DNA of 32,927 nt from Nicoletella semolina (GTDB lineage Bacteria > Pseudomonadota > Gammaproteobacteria > Enterobacterales > Pasteurellaceae): assembly GCF_004345745.1 (NCBI RefSeq), contig NZ_SLXJ01000018.1:1-32927 (forward strand), given 5' to 3'. The position numbers and the translations under genes are program-made. A model generated the notes under the pieces. That model saw only the letters and a program-made list of their open reading frames with translations. It had not been told where the DNA came from and made no database searches. This document shows positions 1-7,991 of this stretch, one piece after another. Every line of letters begins with the position of its first letter. Position 1 is the stretch's first letter.

Positions 1-52
1 TTGCTTGATTGCTTGATTGCTTGATTGCTTGATTGCTTGATTGCTTGATTGC
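1..52. repeat. Octanucleotide tandem repeat (6.5 copies, cut by window edge)
   Basis: Six perfect copies of TTGCTTGA (TCAAGCAA on the minus strand) plus a TTGC half copy, with no sequence variation. The true copy number may be higher because the tract begins at base 1. Perfect identity of the copies suggests active slippage. It lies immediately inside a minus-strand start codon. Confidence 0.95.
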
Positions 53-54
53 AT
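1..54 (-). CDS. 5' end of a putative phase-variable gene (partial)
   Basis: On the minus strand an ATG at 54-52 opens a frame that stays open to the window edge (18 codons). It is preceded by a strong ribosome site GAGGAG (complement of 64-69) with 9-nt spacing. From the second codon on, the frame consists of the 8-bp unit TCAAGCAA. Three units give the 8-residue peptide period SSNQAIKQ, so the start reads MQSSNQAIKQ and repeats. An 8-bp unit changes the frame whenever one unit is gained or lost, which in Pasteurellaceae typically switches surface or methyltransferase genes on and off. The plus strand has a TGA in every frame of the repeat, so only the minus strand can be coding. The product is outside the window and cannot be named. 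A poor promoter candidate lies between 75 and 120. Confidence 0.7.
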   Translation of the reverse strand, partial: MQSSNQAIKQSSNQAIKQ

Positions 55-130
55 ATTCTACAGCTCCTCTTTGTCTAGATTTAAAATACAAACGTGGATA
101 ATCGTACTAAATTCCAAATTTAAAATCAAT

Positions 131-559
131 TTATTCACGCTTATCTAACGTTTTGGTAGAAAGACGAGCAACGGCACAAAGCACACCTTGCTCGTTTTTT
201 GTCTCCACTTGCCAGACTTGCACATCTTGTCCTGCTTTCAGTAAGTAAGCTCGAGCAGTTGCCCTTTCCCCTGCTTTAATTGCCTTAAGATGGCTAATAT
301 TTAACTCCATTCCGACCGCAATTTGATGTGGCTCGCAAACCAGTAATGCCCCTGCATTCGCTACGGTTTCTGCGAGTGCAGCCGATACGCCGCCGTGTAA
401 TACGCCAAATGGTTGTTGCGTCCGTTCATCTACGGTAAGTTGTGCTTCAATCCAGTCTTCACCAATTTGTGTAAATTTAATCCCTAAATGAGACACCGCA
501 GATTTTTGACTGAGCATATTTAATTGCTCACAGGTTGCTTTTTGTTTCCAAATTGTCAT
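131..559 (-). CDS. menI: Hotdog-fold thioesterase, YdiI/MenI family
   Basis: A 142-residue PaaI-type hotdog thioesterase. It aligns from its first residues with E. coli YdiI (MTIWKQK versus MIWKRK) and carries the family signature QPFGVLHGGVSAALAE around residues 49-64, where the Glu acts as the catalytic base. In E. coli the family hydrolyses 1,4-dihydroxy-2-naphthoyl-CoA in menaquinone synthesis. That fits a menaquinone-using Pasteurellaceae, but other acyl-CoAs are possible substrates. The start has the ribosome site AAGGAAAAAG and overlaps the stop of the upstream sufE-like gene by 4 nt (ATGA), so the two are co-translated. The next start to the left is the repeat-bearing gene at 54. Confidence 0.8.
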   Translation of the reverse strand: MTIWKQKATCEQLNMLSQKSAVSHLGIKFTQIGEDWIEAQLTVDERTQQPFGVLHGGVSAALAETVANAGALLVCEPHQIAVGMELNISHLKAIKAGERATARAYLLKAGQDVQVWQVETKNEQGVLCAVARLSTKTLDKRE

Positions 560-951
560 CTTTTTCCTTGTGATTTTTGCTGTACAATCGCTTGAATTTG
601 CTTCAATCCATTGAGTCTCGTGCTGCTCAAATGGTTTGTCATTCGTAATTTATCAAAAAAAGAGGGGATATCAAAATGTTGTAATGCAGTTAGGCTTTGT
701 TCTTCGAGAGCAACAATCAAAACAGCAAGCATGCCTTGCATTAGGCGTGCATCGCTGTAGGCTTTTACTTGGCGTGGTATAGGCTGAAATTCAAACCATA
801 ATCGACTTTCGCAGCCTTCAATTTCCTGCCATTGTGCCAATTCCTCTTCACTAGGTTTTGGTAGTTGGCGACTAAATTGAATTAGCAAGCGGTATCTTTC
901 TTCCCAATTTTTGCAACGAGCAAATTGCTGATACATCTCTTCTAATTGCAT
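556..951 (-). CDS. SufE/CsdE-family sulfur acceptor
   Basis: 131 residues with the SufE motif EGCESRLW; Cys47 is the sulfur-accepting cysteine. Family members take persulfide sulfur from a cysteine desulfurase (SufS, CsdA or related) for Fe-S cluster or other sulfur transfer. The start at 951 is chosen because GGGAGGC stands about 5-6 nt upstream; a further in-frame ATG at 999 has no such site and adds 16 residues unlike the family. No suf or csd partners are adjacent, so this is a solitary SufE-like gene and I cannot decide between SufE and CsdE. It overlaps menI and diverges from clpP. Confidence 0.8.
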   Translation of the reverse strand: MQLEEMYQQFARCKNWEERYRLLIQFSRQLPKPSEEELAQWQEIEGCESRLWFEFQPIPRQVKAYSDARLMQGMLAVLIVALEEQSLTALQHFDIPSFFDKLRMTNHLSSTRLNGLKQIQAIVQQKSQGKR

Positions 952-1053
952 AATGCCTCCCAAAAAGCAGCATTGTAACGAGCTGGCGACTTTATGCAAT
1001 CTCTAAATTTTGCTAGAATTGTCCGTGTTTATACATTACAAAGGAAAATAAAA

Positions 1054-1644
1054 ATGGCTGTTATCCCAATGGTGGTTGAGCAAAGCTCAAAAGGCGAACG
1101 TGCCTATGATATTTACTCTCGCCTACTGAAAGAACGAATTATTTTTTTAAACGGCGGTGTCGAAGATGAAATGGCGAAATTAATTATCGCACAACTGCTA
1201 TTTTTAGAAGCAGAAGATCCTAAAAAAGATATTTACCTTTATATCAATTCCCCTGGCGGTGTGGTTACTGCAGGTATGGCAATCTATGACACAATGAACT
1301 TTATTCAACCTGATGTTAGCACGCTATGCGTTGGACAGGCTTGTTCAATGGGGGCATTCTTGTTATCTGCTGGTGCAAAAGGCAAGCGTTTTGCTCTACC
1401 ACACGCTCGTGTGATGATTCACCAACCGCTTGGCGGATTCCGTGGACAAGCGTCTGATATTCAAATTCACGCACAGGAAATCTTGAAAATCAAACAGACC
1501 CTCAATCAACGTATGGCAGAGCATACAGGACAGCCGATTGAAAAAGTGGAAAAAGATACTGACAGAGACAATTTTATGTCGGCTGATGATGCGAAAAAGT
1601 ATGGACTGATTGACGATGTCATCACACAAAGAGGGGATAAATAA
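1054..1644 (+). CDS. clpP: ATP-dependent Clp protease proteolytic subunit
   Basis: 196 residues, the usual ClpP length. The serine-protease triad is visible as Ser98 (QACSMG), His123 (MIHQP) and an Asp near 172. The protein forms the tetradecameric chamber that degrades substrates fed by ClpX. The ATG at 1054 follows AAGGAAA; an in-frame ATG at 994 would add 20 unrelated residues and is rejected. The stop overlaps the clpX start by one base (TAATG), the standard clpPX arrangement. A TAGAAT hexamer at 1014-1019 could be a -10 box, but its -35 partner is poor. Confidence 0.97.
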   Translation: MAVIPMVVEQSSKGERAYDIYSRLLKERIIFLNGGVEDEMAKLIIAQLLFLEAEDPKKDIYLYINSPGGVVTAGMAIYDTMNFIQPDVSTLCVGQACSMGAFLLSAGAKGKRFALPHARVMIHQPLGGFRGQASDIQIHAQEILKIKQTLNQRMAEHTGQPIEKVEKDTDRDNFMSADDAKKYGLIDDVITQRGDK

Positions 1645-2897
1645 TGACCACTTCAGAGAAAAATGCCCATTGCAGCTTTTGTGGCAAACGAGAAAACGAA
1701 GTAAAACATCTCGTTGAAGGGGAAGAAGGGCATATCTGTAATGAATGTATCGAAGAATCTTATGCACTATTACACGATGAGCAAATGCTAGATGCAAAGC
1801 AATCTGACGGACAAGAAAAAGCACGCTTTTTTGAAAATATCCCCACACCGCACGAGATCCACGCTCATCTGAATGACTATGTCATTGGGCAAGATTATGC
1901 TAAAAAGGTGCTTTCTGTTGCAGTTTACAATCATTATAAACGCTTGCGTAATGCTTTGTCTGGAAATAAAGAGAGCAAGGGTGTAGAACTGGGCAAAAGT
2001 AACATTCTCTTAATCGGTCCGACAGGGAGCGGTAAGACACTATTAGCGGAATCATTGGCTCGCCGCTTGAACGTGCCATTTGCAATTGCTGATGCGACCA
2101 CGCTCACTCAAGCAGGTTATGTCGGCGAAGATGTGGAAAATGTTATTCAGAAGTTACTCATGAATTGTGATTTTGACAAAGAGCAAGCAGAGCGTGGCAT
2201 TATTTTCATTGATGAGATAGATAAAATCACCCGTAAATCAGAAAATCCCTCTCTTACTCGTGATGTCTCGGGCGAGGGCGTACAACAAGCGTTACTCAAG
2301 CTAATTGAAGGCACGGTGGCGAACATCAATCCAAAAGGCGGACGCAAACACCCTAATCAAGAAACTATTCCTGTGGATACGTCCAAAATTCTCTTTATTT
2401 GTGGTGGGGCATTTGTCGGACTAGATAAGATTGTAGAATCTCGCAGCAGTAAACAAGGCGGTATTGGCTTTAAAGCGGATCTTAAACAAGAGAAAGAGAA
2501 GCAAGCCCTTACCGAATTATTCAAGCAAGTTGAACCCGAAGATTTGATTAAATTTGGCTTAATCCCTGAACTTATCGGACGTTTACCTGTGATTACGCCA
2601 TTGTCTGAACTGAATGAAGAAGCATTGGTGCAGATCTTAACTGAACCGAAAAATGCGATTATCAAACAGTATCAAAGTTTATTCCAAATGGAAGGCGTGG
2701 AGTTGAAATTTACCAAAGATGCCCTACTCGCTCTTGCACAAAAAGCGATTGCCCGCAAAACGGGAGCAAGGGGATTGCGTGCATTGGTTGAACAGCTGTT
2801 ACTGGATACCATGTATGACCTACCAAGCCTTAACGCCAAAAAAGTAACCATTGGCAAAGGCTGTATTGAGAAAGGCGATAAGCCGAAAATAGAGTAG
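1644..2897 (+). CDS. clpX: ClpX, AAA+ unfoldase of ClpXP
   Basis: 417 residues. The N-terminal C4 zinc finger has Cys10, Cys13, Cys32 and Cys35 (substrate and adaptor docking). Walker A GPTGSGKT is at 125-132, Walker B IIFIDEID at 186-193, and the IGF loop that docks on ClpP is seen as GGIGF. A sensor-2 region [10 protein letters not shown] lies near the C terminus. It unfolds tagged proteins, including ssrA-tagged ones, and threads them into ClpP. It is translationally coupled to clpP. A weak hairpin followed by a T run at 2901-2924 may end the operon. Confidence 0.97.
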   Translation: MTTSEKNAHCSFCGKRENEVKHLVEGEEGHICNECIEESYALLHDEQMLDAKQSDGQEKARFFENIPTPHEIHAHLNDYVIGQDYAKKVLSVAVYNHYKRLRNALSGNKESKGVELGKSNILLIGPTGSGKTLLAESLARRLNVPFAIADATTLTQAGYVGEDVENVIQKLLMNCDFDKEQAERGIIFIDEIDKITRKSENPSLTRDVSGEGVQQALLKLIEGTVANINPKGGRKHPNQETIPVDTSKILFICGGAFVGLDKIVESRSSKQGGIGFKADLKQEKEKQALTELFKQVEPEDLIKFGLIPELIGRLPVITPLSELNEEALVQILTEPKNAIIKQYQSLFQMEGVELKFTKDALLALAQKAIARKTGARGLRALVEQLLLDTMYDLPSLNAKKVTIGKGCIEKGDKPKIE

Positions 2898-2900
2898 AGG

Positions 2901-2924
2901 GAGAAATAATAGCGTTCTCTTTTT
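2901..2924 (+). terminator. Weak hairpin plus T run after clpX
   Basis: GAGAA (2901-2905) pairs with TTCTC (2915-2919) and is followed by five T. The stem is short and only flanking G-T pairs extend it, so this is a tentative intrinsic terminator. The stronger inverted repeat at 2981-3005 may do the job instead. Confidence 0.35.
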
Positions 2925-2980
2925 GCAATATTTTATTCGCTATAGACCTCTTTGAGTTTCCTATTCAATTTATTATATTT

Positions 2981-3005
2981 AATCCCATATTAAATTTATG
3001 GGATT
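2981..3005. repeat. Perfect 9-bp inverted repeat upstream of znuA
   Basis: AATCCCATA (2981-2989) and TATGGGATT (2997-3005) form a perfect stem with a 7-nt AT loop, followed by TTTATG. It could be a clpX terminator. It could also be an operator: it ends 16 bp before a TATAAT (3022-3027) that is the best -10 candidate for znuA. It does not match the E. coli Zur consensus. The arm resembles the terminator arm after znuA. Confidence 0.6.
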
Positions 3006-3066
3006 TTATGTAATTTATTGCTATAATTTGACCGCTTGATTAATCAGCCAAATAAGGAATGCTAAA

Positions 3067-3999
3067 ATGTTACGAAAAAGTACTATATCACTTGCTTTAC
3101 TTTCTGTTATCGCTACCGCCCAAGCGAATGTTTTAACCACCGTCAAACCACTCGGGTTTATCGCTAGTGCTATTACAGACGGTGTAACTCAAACGGAAGT
3201 GTTATTACCAGTATCCGCCTCCCCACACGATTACAGTCTAAAGCCTTCAGATATTCAAAAACTCAATTCTGCAGAACTCGTGGTATGGATTGGCGAGGAA
3301 ATGGAAACATTTCTTGAAAAAAGCATTGATAAGCTGCCAAAAGAAAAAGTATTAACCCTTGAAGATGTCCCTGCAATTGAGGAATTGGTCGAACACGCAG
3401 AAGAACAGGCTGAACTCAAGGAAAAGAAACACGCTCACCATGAACATAAACACAGTCACGAGCATAGCCACGATCATCACCATGATGAAAATTGGCATAT
3501 TTGGCTTTCTCCACAGGCCAGTGAAATTATTGCAGAGCAAATCGCAGCACGTTTAAGTCAGCAGCTCCCACACCAAAAAGCCAAAATTGCAGAGAATCTA
3601 GCGACATTTAAGGCAAACTTAAATGCTAAAAATGCAGAAATTGCTCAACAGCTCCAACCTGCTCAGGGTAAAGGCTACTACACTTTCCACGATGCTTATG
3701 GCTATTTTGAAAAGAGCTATAATTTGACTTCATTAGGTTCGTTTACAATTAACCCAAGTATCGCACCAGGGGCAAAAACTTTGCAAAAAATCAAAAAAGA
3801 TGTGGAAAAAAATGCAGCAAAATGCCTATTTACTGAGCCACAATTTACCCCTAAAGTTGTTGAAAGTTTAAGTAAAAATACTGGAATCAATGTGAGCCAA
3901 TTAGATCCTCTTGGTGCAAAAATTGAACTCAGTTCAACCGCTTACCCTGAATTTTTACAGTCATTGGCGGATAGTTTTGGTCAGTGTTTGACTCAATAA
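3067..3999 (+). CDS. znuA: Zinc ABC transporter periplasmic binding protein
   Basis: 310 residues with a signal peptide (residues 1-20, cleavage after AQA). It is a cluster A-I metal-binding protein with His54 (SPHDY) and later His ligands (WHIW about 143, FHDAY about 208). Residues 110-144 are a His/Asp/Glu-rich loop, the hallmark of zinc-specific ZnuA as opposed to Mn/Fe homologues. ATG 3067 follows AAGGAA. znuB and znuC are not adjacent, so the gene stands alone, as I recall for H. influenzae. TATAAT at 3022-3027 is a plausible -10; Zur control is expected from the family, but no consensus box was recognised. A strong hairpin ends the unit. Confidence 0.95.
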   Translation: MLRKSTISLALLSVIATAQANVLTTVKPLGFIASAITDGVTQTEVLLPVSASPHDYSLKPSDIQKLNSAELVVWIGEEMETFLEKSIDKLPKEKVLTLEDVPAIEELVEHAEEQAELKEKKHAHHEHKHSHEHSHDHHHDENWHIWLSPQASEIIAEQIAARLSQQLPHQKAKIAENLATFKANLNAKNAEIAQQLQPAQGKGYYTFHDAYGYFEKSYNLTSLGSFTINPSIAPGAKTLQKIKKDVEKNAAKCLFTEPQFTPKVVESLSKNTGINVSQLDPLGAKIELSSTAYPEFLQSLADSFGQCLTQ

Positions 4000-4012
4000 A
4001 CCACCTATAAAA

Positions 4013-4070
4013 ATCCCAAGATCCGAATTATGGTTTGCGAGGACATATATTCTGATCTTGGGATATTTTT
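4013..4070 (+). terminator. Long hairpin terminator after znuA
   Basis: ATCCCAAGATC (4013-4023) pairs perfectly with GATCTTGGGAT (4054-4064), followed by a T tract. Inside the loop GAAT-TATG can pair with CATA-TATTC apart from one bulge, so the whole forms a long near-continuous hairpin. It lies between the convergent znuA and YwiC-like genes. Confidence 0.8.
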
Positions 4071-4095
4071 TTCATTAAAGAATATTACATTCTCT

Positions 4096-4815
4096 CTAAA
4101 AAACCACACTACAAGCCAACCCAACCAACAACACGAGCGTAACTGCAAATTCTAGCATTCCAACTTGTTTAATTGTCCATTTTTGCTTTGGAATGACAAT
4201 CGCTCGGATTAATCCGACAAGATAGGCAACCGTCATACCTATCTGTCCGTACCCAAGATAGATAAGTCCTAATAGTAAATGCGATAGCAGACTGAGCTGT
4301 TTATAACGTGGATTTTTTCGCTCACGGGCAACGCTTTTAATGTAGAGCGTAGTAGCAATAAAAAAGAGTGTGGGGTGGAGGAGTATGGCAAGATTATAAC
4401 GTTCGGTGGCGAGATAATAGCTTGCCATTCCGACAATACCGAAAATAAGAATACCTGCAATATCATTGCATAAATGCCGTTCGTTTCTTAGTTTAGCATA
4501 GTGAATCTGTACCCAGACAAGCGGTAAGAATGGCACGAGAAATTGCAAAATTTTTGGCTGTTGCCAAAGTAATGGCAGAGCAAAAAACAGACTAATTATG
4601 CCGTAAATCAATGTCCATTTTTGGTATTTTTGTCTATTTTTCTTACTGAATAAAGATAAAAAAGGGTACGAACACAAATATAAAAATAGCCAAGACAACC
4701 CAAGCCAAAGGTGAGATAAGGTGAAATGGCTGGCAAAAATACCGTACAAATAAGGCACAAAAGCCATCACCAAGGCACCGTGTTGGTTTGACAGAACAGG
4801 TTTGTCTTTCAGCAT
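4096..4815 (-). CDS. YwiC-like integral membrane protein
   Basis: 239 residues with several hydrophobic helices (about 7) and the N-terminal NQHGA motif typical of the YwiC-like family, whose function is unknown. It starts 9 bp after the double-ATPase gene stops, so it is the last gene of the ABC transporter operon. That position suggests a role linked to the transported substrate or its handling in the membrane, which is inference only. A USS core (4517-4525) lies inside the gene. Confidence 0.75.
   Translation of the reverse strand: MLKDKPVLSNQHGALVMAFVPYLYGIFASHFTLSHLWLGLSWLFLYLCSYPFLSLFSKKNRQKYQKWTLIYGIISLFFALPLLWQQPKILQFLVPFLPLVWVQIHYAKLRNERHLCNDIAGILIFGIVGMASYYLATERYNLAILLHPTLFFIATTLYIKSVARERKNPRYKQLSLLSHLLLGLIYLGYGQIGMTVAYLVGLIRAIVIPKQKWTIKQVGMLEFAVTLVLLVGLACSVVF
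4517..4525 (+). repeat. DNA uptake signal (Apl-type USS)
   Basis: Exact ACAAGCGGT core, inside the YwiC-like gene. Confidence 0.85.
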
Positions 4816-4824
4816 AGCGTACTC

Positions 4825-6258
4825 CTATTTCATCACTCGATATTGTTCAAGGTTAATCACTTTATCACAACAATGGGCAATCAAATTGGGGTCATGACTC
4901 ACAATGATTAATCCACATTCACGACTACGACACTGCTCAACCAGTAGCTGAATGGTTTCTTGCTGTGTAATCGGATCAAGTCTTGAGGTGACTTCATCGG
5001 CAAACAGTAAAACAGGTTCTAGCAATAACGCACGCAAGATAGCCACTCGTTGTAACTCACCGCCTGAGACACTATTTGCGTGTCGAACAAGCAGATCAGC
5101 AGAAAGCCCTAATTGTTGTAACAAGTAAGGGAGGCGAAGGCGATCAAGGCGATGATAGACAATCACATCATCAAGTAATGTTTGCAGCGATACGTTTGGT
5201 GCAAAGGCTTCAGGTGGATCTTGGTACAATTTTAGCACTTGATGTTTTTTATGTGCCGTAGAATGCCAAATAACCTCTCCCGAACACGGTTTAAGCAAGC
5301 CACACAAGACATCAGCCAGCGTACTTTTACCAATCCCACTTTCTCCGACAATCCCTAATATTTCACCCGAATGTAAATCAAACGAGAGATCTTGAAATAG
5401 TAAACGTTCACTACGGACAACCGCCAAATTCTTCACGGAGACAAGCGGTCGATCGGCGTTTTTTTTCTGCAGCGGCTGCCAGTTTTTAGGGTGTGCGGCA
5501 ATGAGTGCTTGTGTGTAAGGGTGCTGTGGCTGGGAGAGTAGTGATGCCGCCTTGCCTTGTTCGAGCAGCTTGCCCTCTTTCATCACGAAAATCGTCCCAC
5601 CTAATTGTGTCGCAACATCAATATCGTGAGTGATGGTAAGCAGGCAACCGCCTTGCTGATAAACCTGTTTAAGTAGGTTTATCACATTTTGCTTATTCGC
5701 TGAGTCAAGCCCCTTGGTGGGTTCATCGGCGAGTAAAATATTTGCTCCTGCGGCAGTTGCAATCGCAAAGGCGGCACGCTGTGCCATTCCGCCTGATAGC
5801 TGGTGAGGATAGCTAGATTCTGTGTTTGCCAATCCCAATTCGGCTAGCGTTGCTTGAGTATTATCTTCCGCTGCCTGTTTGGATTGTTGAGCAGTGAAAT
5901 GGAAACTTTCCCACAGTTGGTTATCCATCGACATCAGCGGACTCAGTGAACGTCTAGGCTCTTGCGGTAACATCATCAACCTTTTGCCCCATACAGATGA
6001 CGGGGGACAAGATTCTTTATCCGACAAGCGATCAGAAAGTGGCGAAATATTGCAATTTTCCACCCAAATTTCACCGCTTGCTGTCAGTGATTGGGGCAAT
6101 GCCCCCATTATCGCCTGAATCAGTAGGCTTTTGCCTGATCCTGTTTCACCTAGAATCGTGATATTTTTACCTGCATTAATACAAAATGAAATTGGTTCAA
6201 CCAATATTGAGCCTGTTTGTGTCGTCACACTTAAATGCGAAATACGTAGTAACGCCAT
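4825..6258 (-). CDS. Fused double ABC ATPase of a nickel/peptide-class importer
   Basis: 477 residues made of two complete ABC ATPases in one chain. The first has Walker A GETGSGKS (about 37-44), signature LSGGMAQR and Walker B ILLADEP. The second (from about residue 270) has GESGIGKS, VSGGELQR and LLFADE. This corresponds to a fusion of DppD/NikD-like and DppF/NikE-like subunits. The second Walker B is followed by VTSRLD rather than the usual PTS.LD, a small deviation. The start overlaps the stop of the permease gene by one base (TAATG). The linker codons carry a USS (5441-5449), a common place for uptake signals. The substrate is not decidable from the ATPase. Confidence 0.9.
   Translation of the reverse strand: MALLRISHLSVTTQTGSILVEPISFCINAGKNITILGETGSGKSLLIQAIMGALPQSLTASGEIWVENCNISPLSDRLSDKESCPPSSVWGKRLMMLPQEPRRSLSPLMSMDNQLWESFHFTAQQSKQAAEDNTQATLAELGLANTESSYPHQLSGGMAQRAAFAIATAAGANILLADEPTKGLDSANKQNVINLLKQVYQQGGCLLTITHDIDVATQLGGTIFVMKEGKLLEQGKAASLLSQPQHPYTQALIAAHPKNWQPLQKKNADRPLVSVKNLAVVRSERLLFQDLSFDLHSGEILGIVGESGIGKSTLADVLCGLLKPCSGEVIWHSTAHKKHQVLKLYQDPPEAFAPNVSLQTLLDDVIVYHRLDRLRLPYLLQQLGLSADLLVRHANSVSGGELQRVAILRALLLEPVLLFADEVTSRLDPITQQETIQLLVEQCRSRECGLIIVSHDPNLIAHCCDKVINLEQYRVMK
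5441..5449 (+). repeat. DNA uptake signal (Apl-type USS)
   Basis: Exact ACAAGCGGT followed by C, at the inter-domain linker of the double ATPase gene. Confidence 0.85.
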
Positions 6259-7043
6259 TATTTCACTCTCCCTGAAAGAAGTTGTAAGCTCAATACTAAC
6301 AAAAAGACAGCCAGTACAGGTTGTAAAAAGATTAGCGGTGCTTGATAGTAGTAGGGGAATAGTTCAGTCATCATTAAGCCTAATTCTGCTGTTGGCGGAC
6401 GCAAGCCCACATTGATAAAACCGAGAGTGGTTAAAGCAAGGATAGCATTTGCAATCGAAAATGCCATCAAGGTGGTGATAATTGGGAGTAAGCGTGGCAG
6501 TAGATGCCGTTTAATACAATAAAAGAGTGGCATGCCCATTAGGCGAGAGGCTTCCAGTTCGCTGCTCGTTGCCAGTGTTCGAGTAATGGCACGTGTGACA
6601 CGGAAAAATTCTACCCACATTACCAAGCTAATACCTAAATATAATGCCCAAAACGACCCAGGTGATAAAGCGGCAAAAAGTAAAATCAGTAATAACCCTG
6701 GTAATGCCATCACGGTATCACACACAAAACTGAGAATGCGATCGTACCAACCACCAAATAGCCCAGCCAAAATCCCAAAGAGTAAGCCTGCCAGCAAAGC
6801 ACACATAACACTTAATAACGATAAACTAAACGATAAACGAATAGCGGCAGCAAGGCGAGCGAACATATCTCGTCCAAGGTGGTCTGTGCCAAACCAGCTT
6901 ATTTTATCAGCAGGGGAAAGAATGTTGTTCAAGTCTTGCATACCAATATCCATTGGGTAAAAATAAGGTTGTAGCCAAGCAAACCCAAGTATCAATGTGA
7001 GCAACAATGCACCACAATATTGCCCAAAAGTGAATCGCATCAT
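6258..7043 (-). CDS. ABC permease, DppC/NikC family
   Basis: 261 residues. The N-terminal motif FGTDHLGRDMFAR is diagnostic of DppC/NikC/OppC permeases. It has about six membrane helices and a cytoplasmic EAA loop (EASRLMG...KRHLLPRLLP) that contacts the ATPase. It partners the DppB/NikB-type permease immediately upstream, whose stop overlaps this start by 4 nt, and runs one base into the ATPase gene. MM at the start leaves two adjacent candidate ATGs; the first gives the ATGA coupling. Confidence 0.9.
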   Translation of the reverse strand: MMRFTFGQYCGALLLTLILGFAWLQPYFYPMDIGMQDLNNILSPADKISWFGTDHLGRDMFARLAAAIRLSFSLSLLSVMCALLAGLLFGILAGLFGGWYDRILSFVCDTVMALPGLLLILLFAALSPGSFWALYLGISLVMWVEFFRVTRAITRTLATSSELEASRLMGMPLFYCIKRHLLPRLLPIITTLMAFSIANAILALTTLGFINVGLRPPTAELGLMMTELFPYYYQAPLIFLQPVLAVFLLVLSLQLLSGRVK

Positions 7044-7984
7044 TTTAATTCTCCCTGACGAATACGAGGGTCAATCCACGCATTCAATAAATCCGCTACG
7101 ATGTTCAACACCACAAATAAACCGCCCATCACCAACGCTGTACCTTGAATCATCGGAACATCACGTGCAATAATCGCGTGTACCAGTGCGTGTCCGCTAC
7201 CTGGCCAAGAAAATAGCGTTTCGACAATCACCACCCCCTCGATCAGATAAACCAACTGCACTGCGTGATAGGCAATCACAGGTACGGCAATATTACGCAG
7301 TCCGTGGCGATAAAAAACTTGCCAGCGATTTAGCCCTTTAAAACGGGCAAATTGGTAGTAATCCGATTGCATTACTTGCACCATTGCTTGACGAGTAACT
7401 CGCATTGAAACCGCACTTAAGCCCAATGCAAGTGTGAGTGCAGGAAGAATAAAATGCTCCCACCGACCATAGCCACCAGCAGGGAGCCAGCGGAGTTGGA
7501 CAGCGAATAGGGTAATTAATCCAATTGCAATAATAAAAGCAGGCACAGAGCGTAATAAGCTACTCAATGCCAAACTTAGGCGGTCAAATACCCCATTAGG
7601 TTTACAAGCCGCTAAGATACCTAGTAGGGGACCAATCAATAAAGCGAGAAGTAATGCCACTAGAGCAAGATTGAATGTATGACCTAGCTGATGGTGAATT
7701 TCGTGCCAAACCGTCTCTCCTGTTACCAATGATTTGCCCAGATTAAATTGGACGAGATCCCATAACCAGTTACTATAGCTATGCCACCAAGGTTGATCCA
7801 AGCCTAATTCAGCTCGTACCGCTTCAGCCGCAGCACTATCTGCCATATCATAGCCATAGCGGCTAGCGGCAATCCGATATGCCATATCGCCAGAAAGCTG
7901 ACGAGTGATCACAAAAGTCAGTGTACCGACCGACCAAATAACCAGCAAAAGCTGAAAAGCACGTCTTATTAAAATCTCCAACAT
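7040..7984 (-). CDS. ABC permease, DppB/NikB family
   Basis: 314 residues. The N terminus MLEILIRRAFQLLLVIWSVGTLTF, a periplasmic segment with LGLDQPWW and the EAA loop (QFARFKGLNRWQVFYRHGLRN) are typical of DppB/NikB permeases. About six membrane helices. It starts 7 bp after the binding-protein gene stops and overlaps the next permease by 4 nt. Together the two permeases form the membrane channel of the transporter. Confidence 0.9.
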   Translation of the reverse strand: MLEILIRRAFQLLLVIWSVGTLTFVITRQLSGDMAYRIAASRYGYDMADSAAAEAVRAELGLDQPWWHSYSNWLWDLVQFNLGKSLVTGETVWHEIHHQLGHTFNLALVALLLALLIGPLLGILAACKPNGVFDRLSLALSSLLRSVPAFIIAIGLITLFAVQLRWLPAGGYGRWEHFILPALTLALGLSAVSMRVTRQAMVQVMQSDYYQFARFKGLNRWQVFYRHGLRNIAVPVIAYHAVQLVYLIEGVVIVETLFSWPGSGHALVHAIIARDVPMIQGTALVMGGLFVVLNIVADLLNAWIDPRIRQGELK

Positions 7985-7991
7985 AATTATC

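Noticed and set aside
1-52. Plus-strand reading of the octamer repeat, or a CRISPR array
   Set aside because: Every plus frame meets TGA within 24 bp. Units are contiguous 8-mers without spacers, so it is a simple tandem repeat.
1396-1848. 150-codon minus-strand frame across clpP-clpX
   Set aside because: It lies wholly opposite two certain genes and has no ribosome site or family resemblance.
6532-6960. 142-codon plus-strand frame opposite the DppC-like permease
   Set aside because: Composition is that of an antisense shadow (Arg/Ser/Lys rich, no recognisable motif), and the permease on the other strand is certain.
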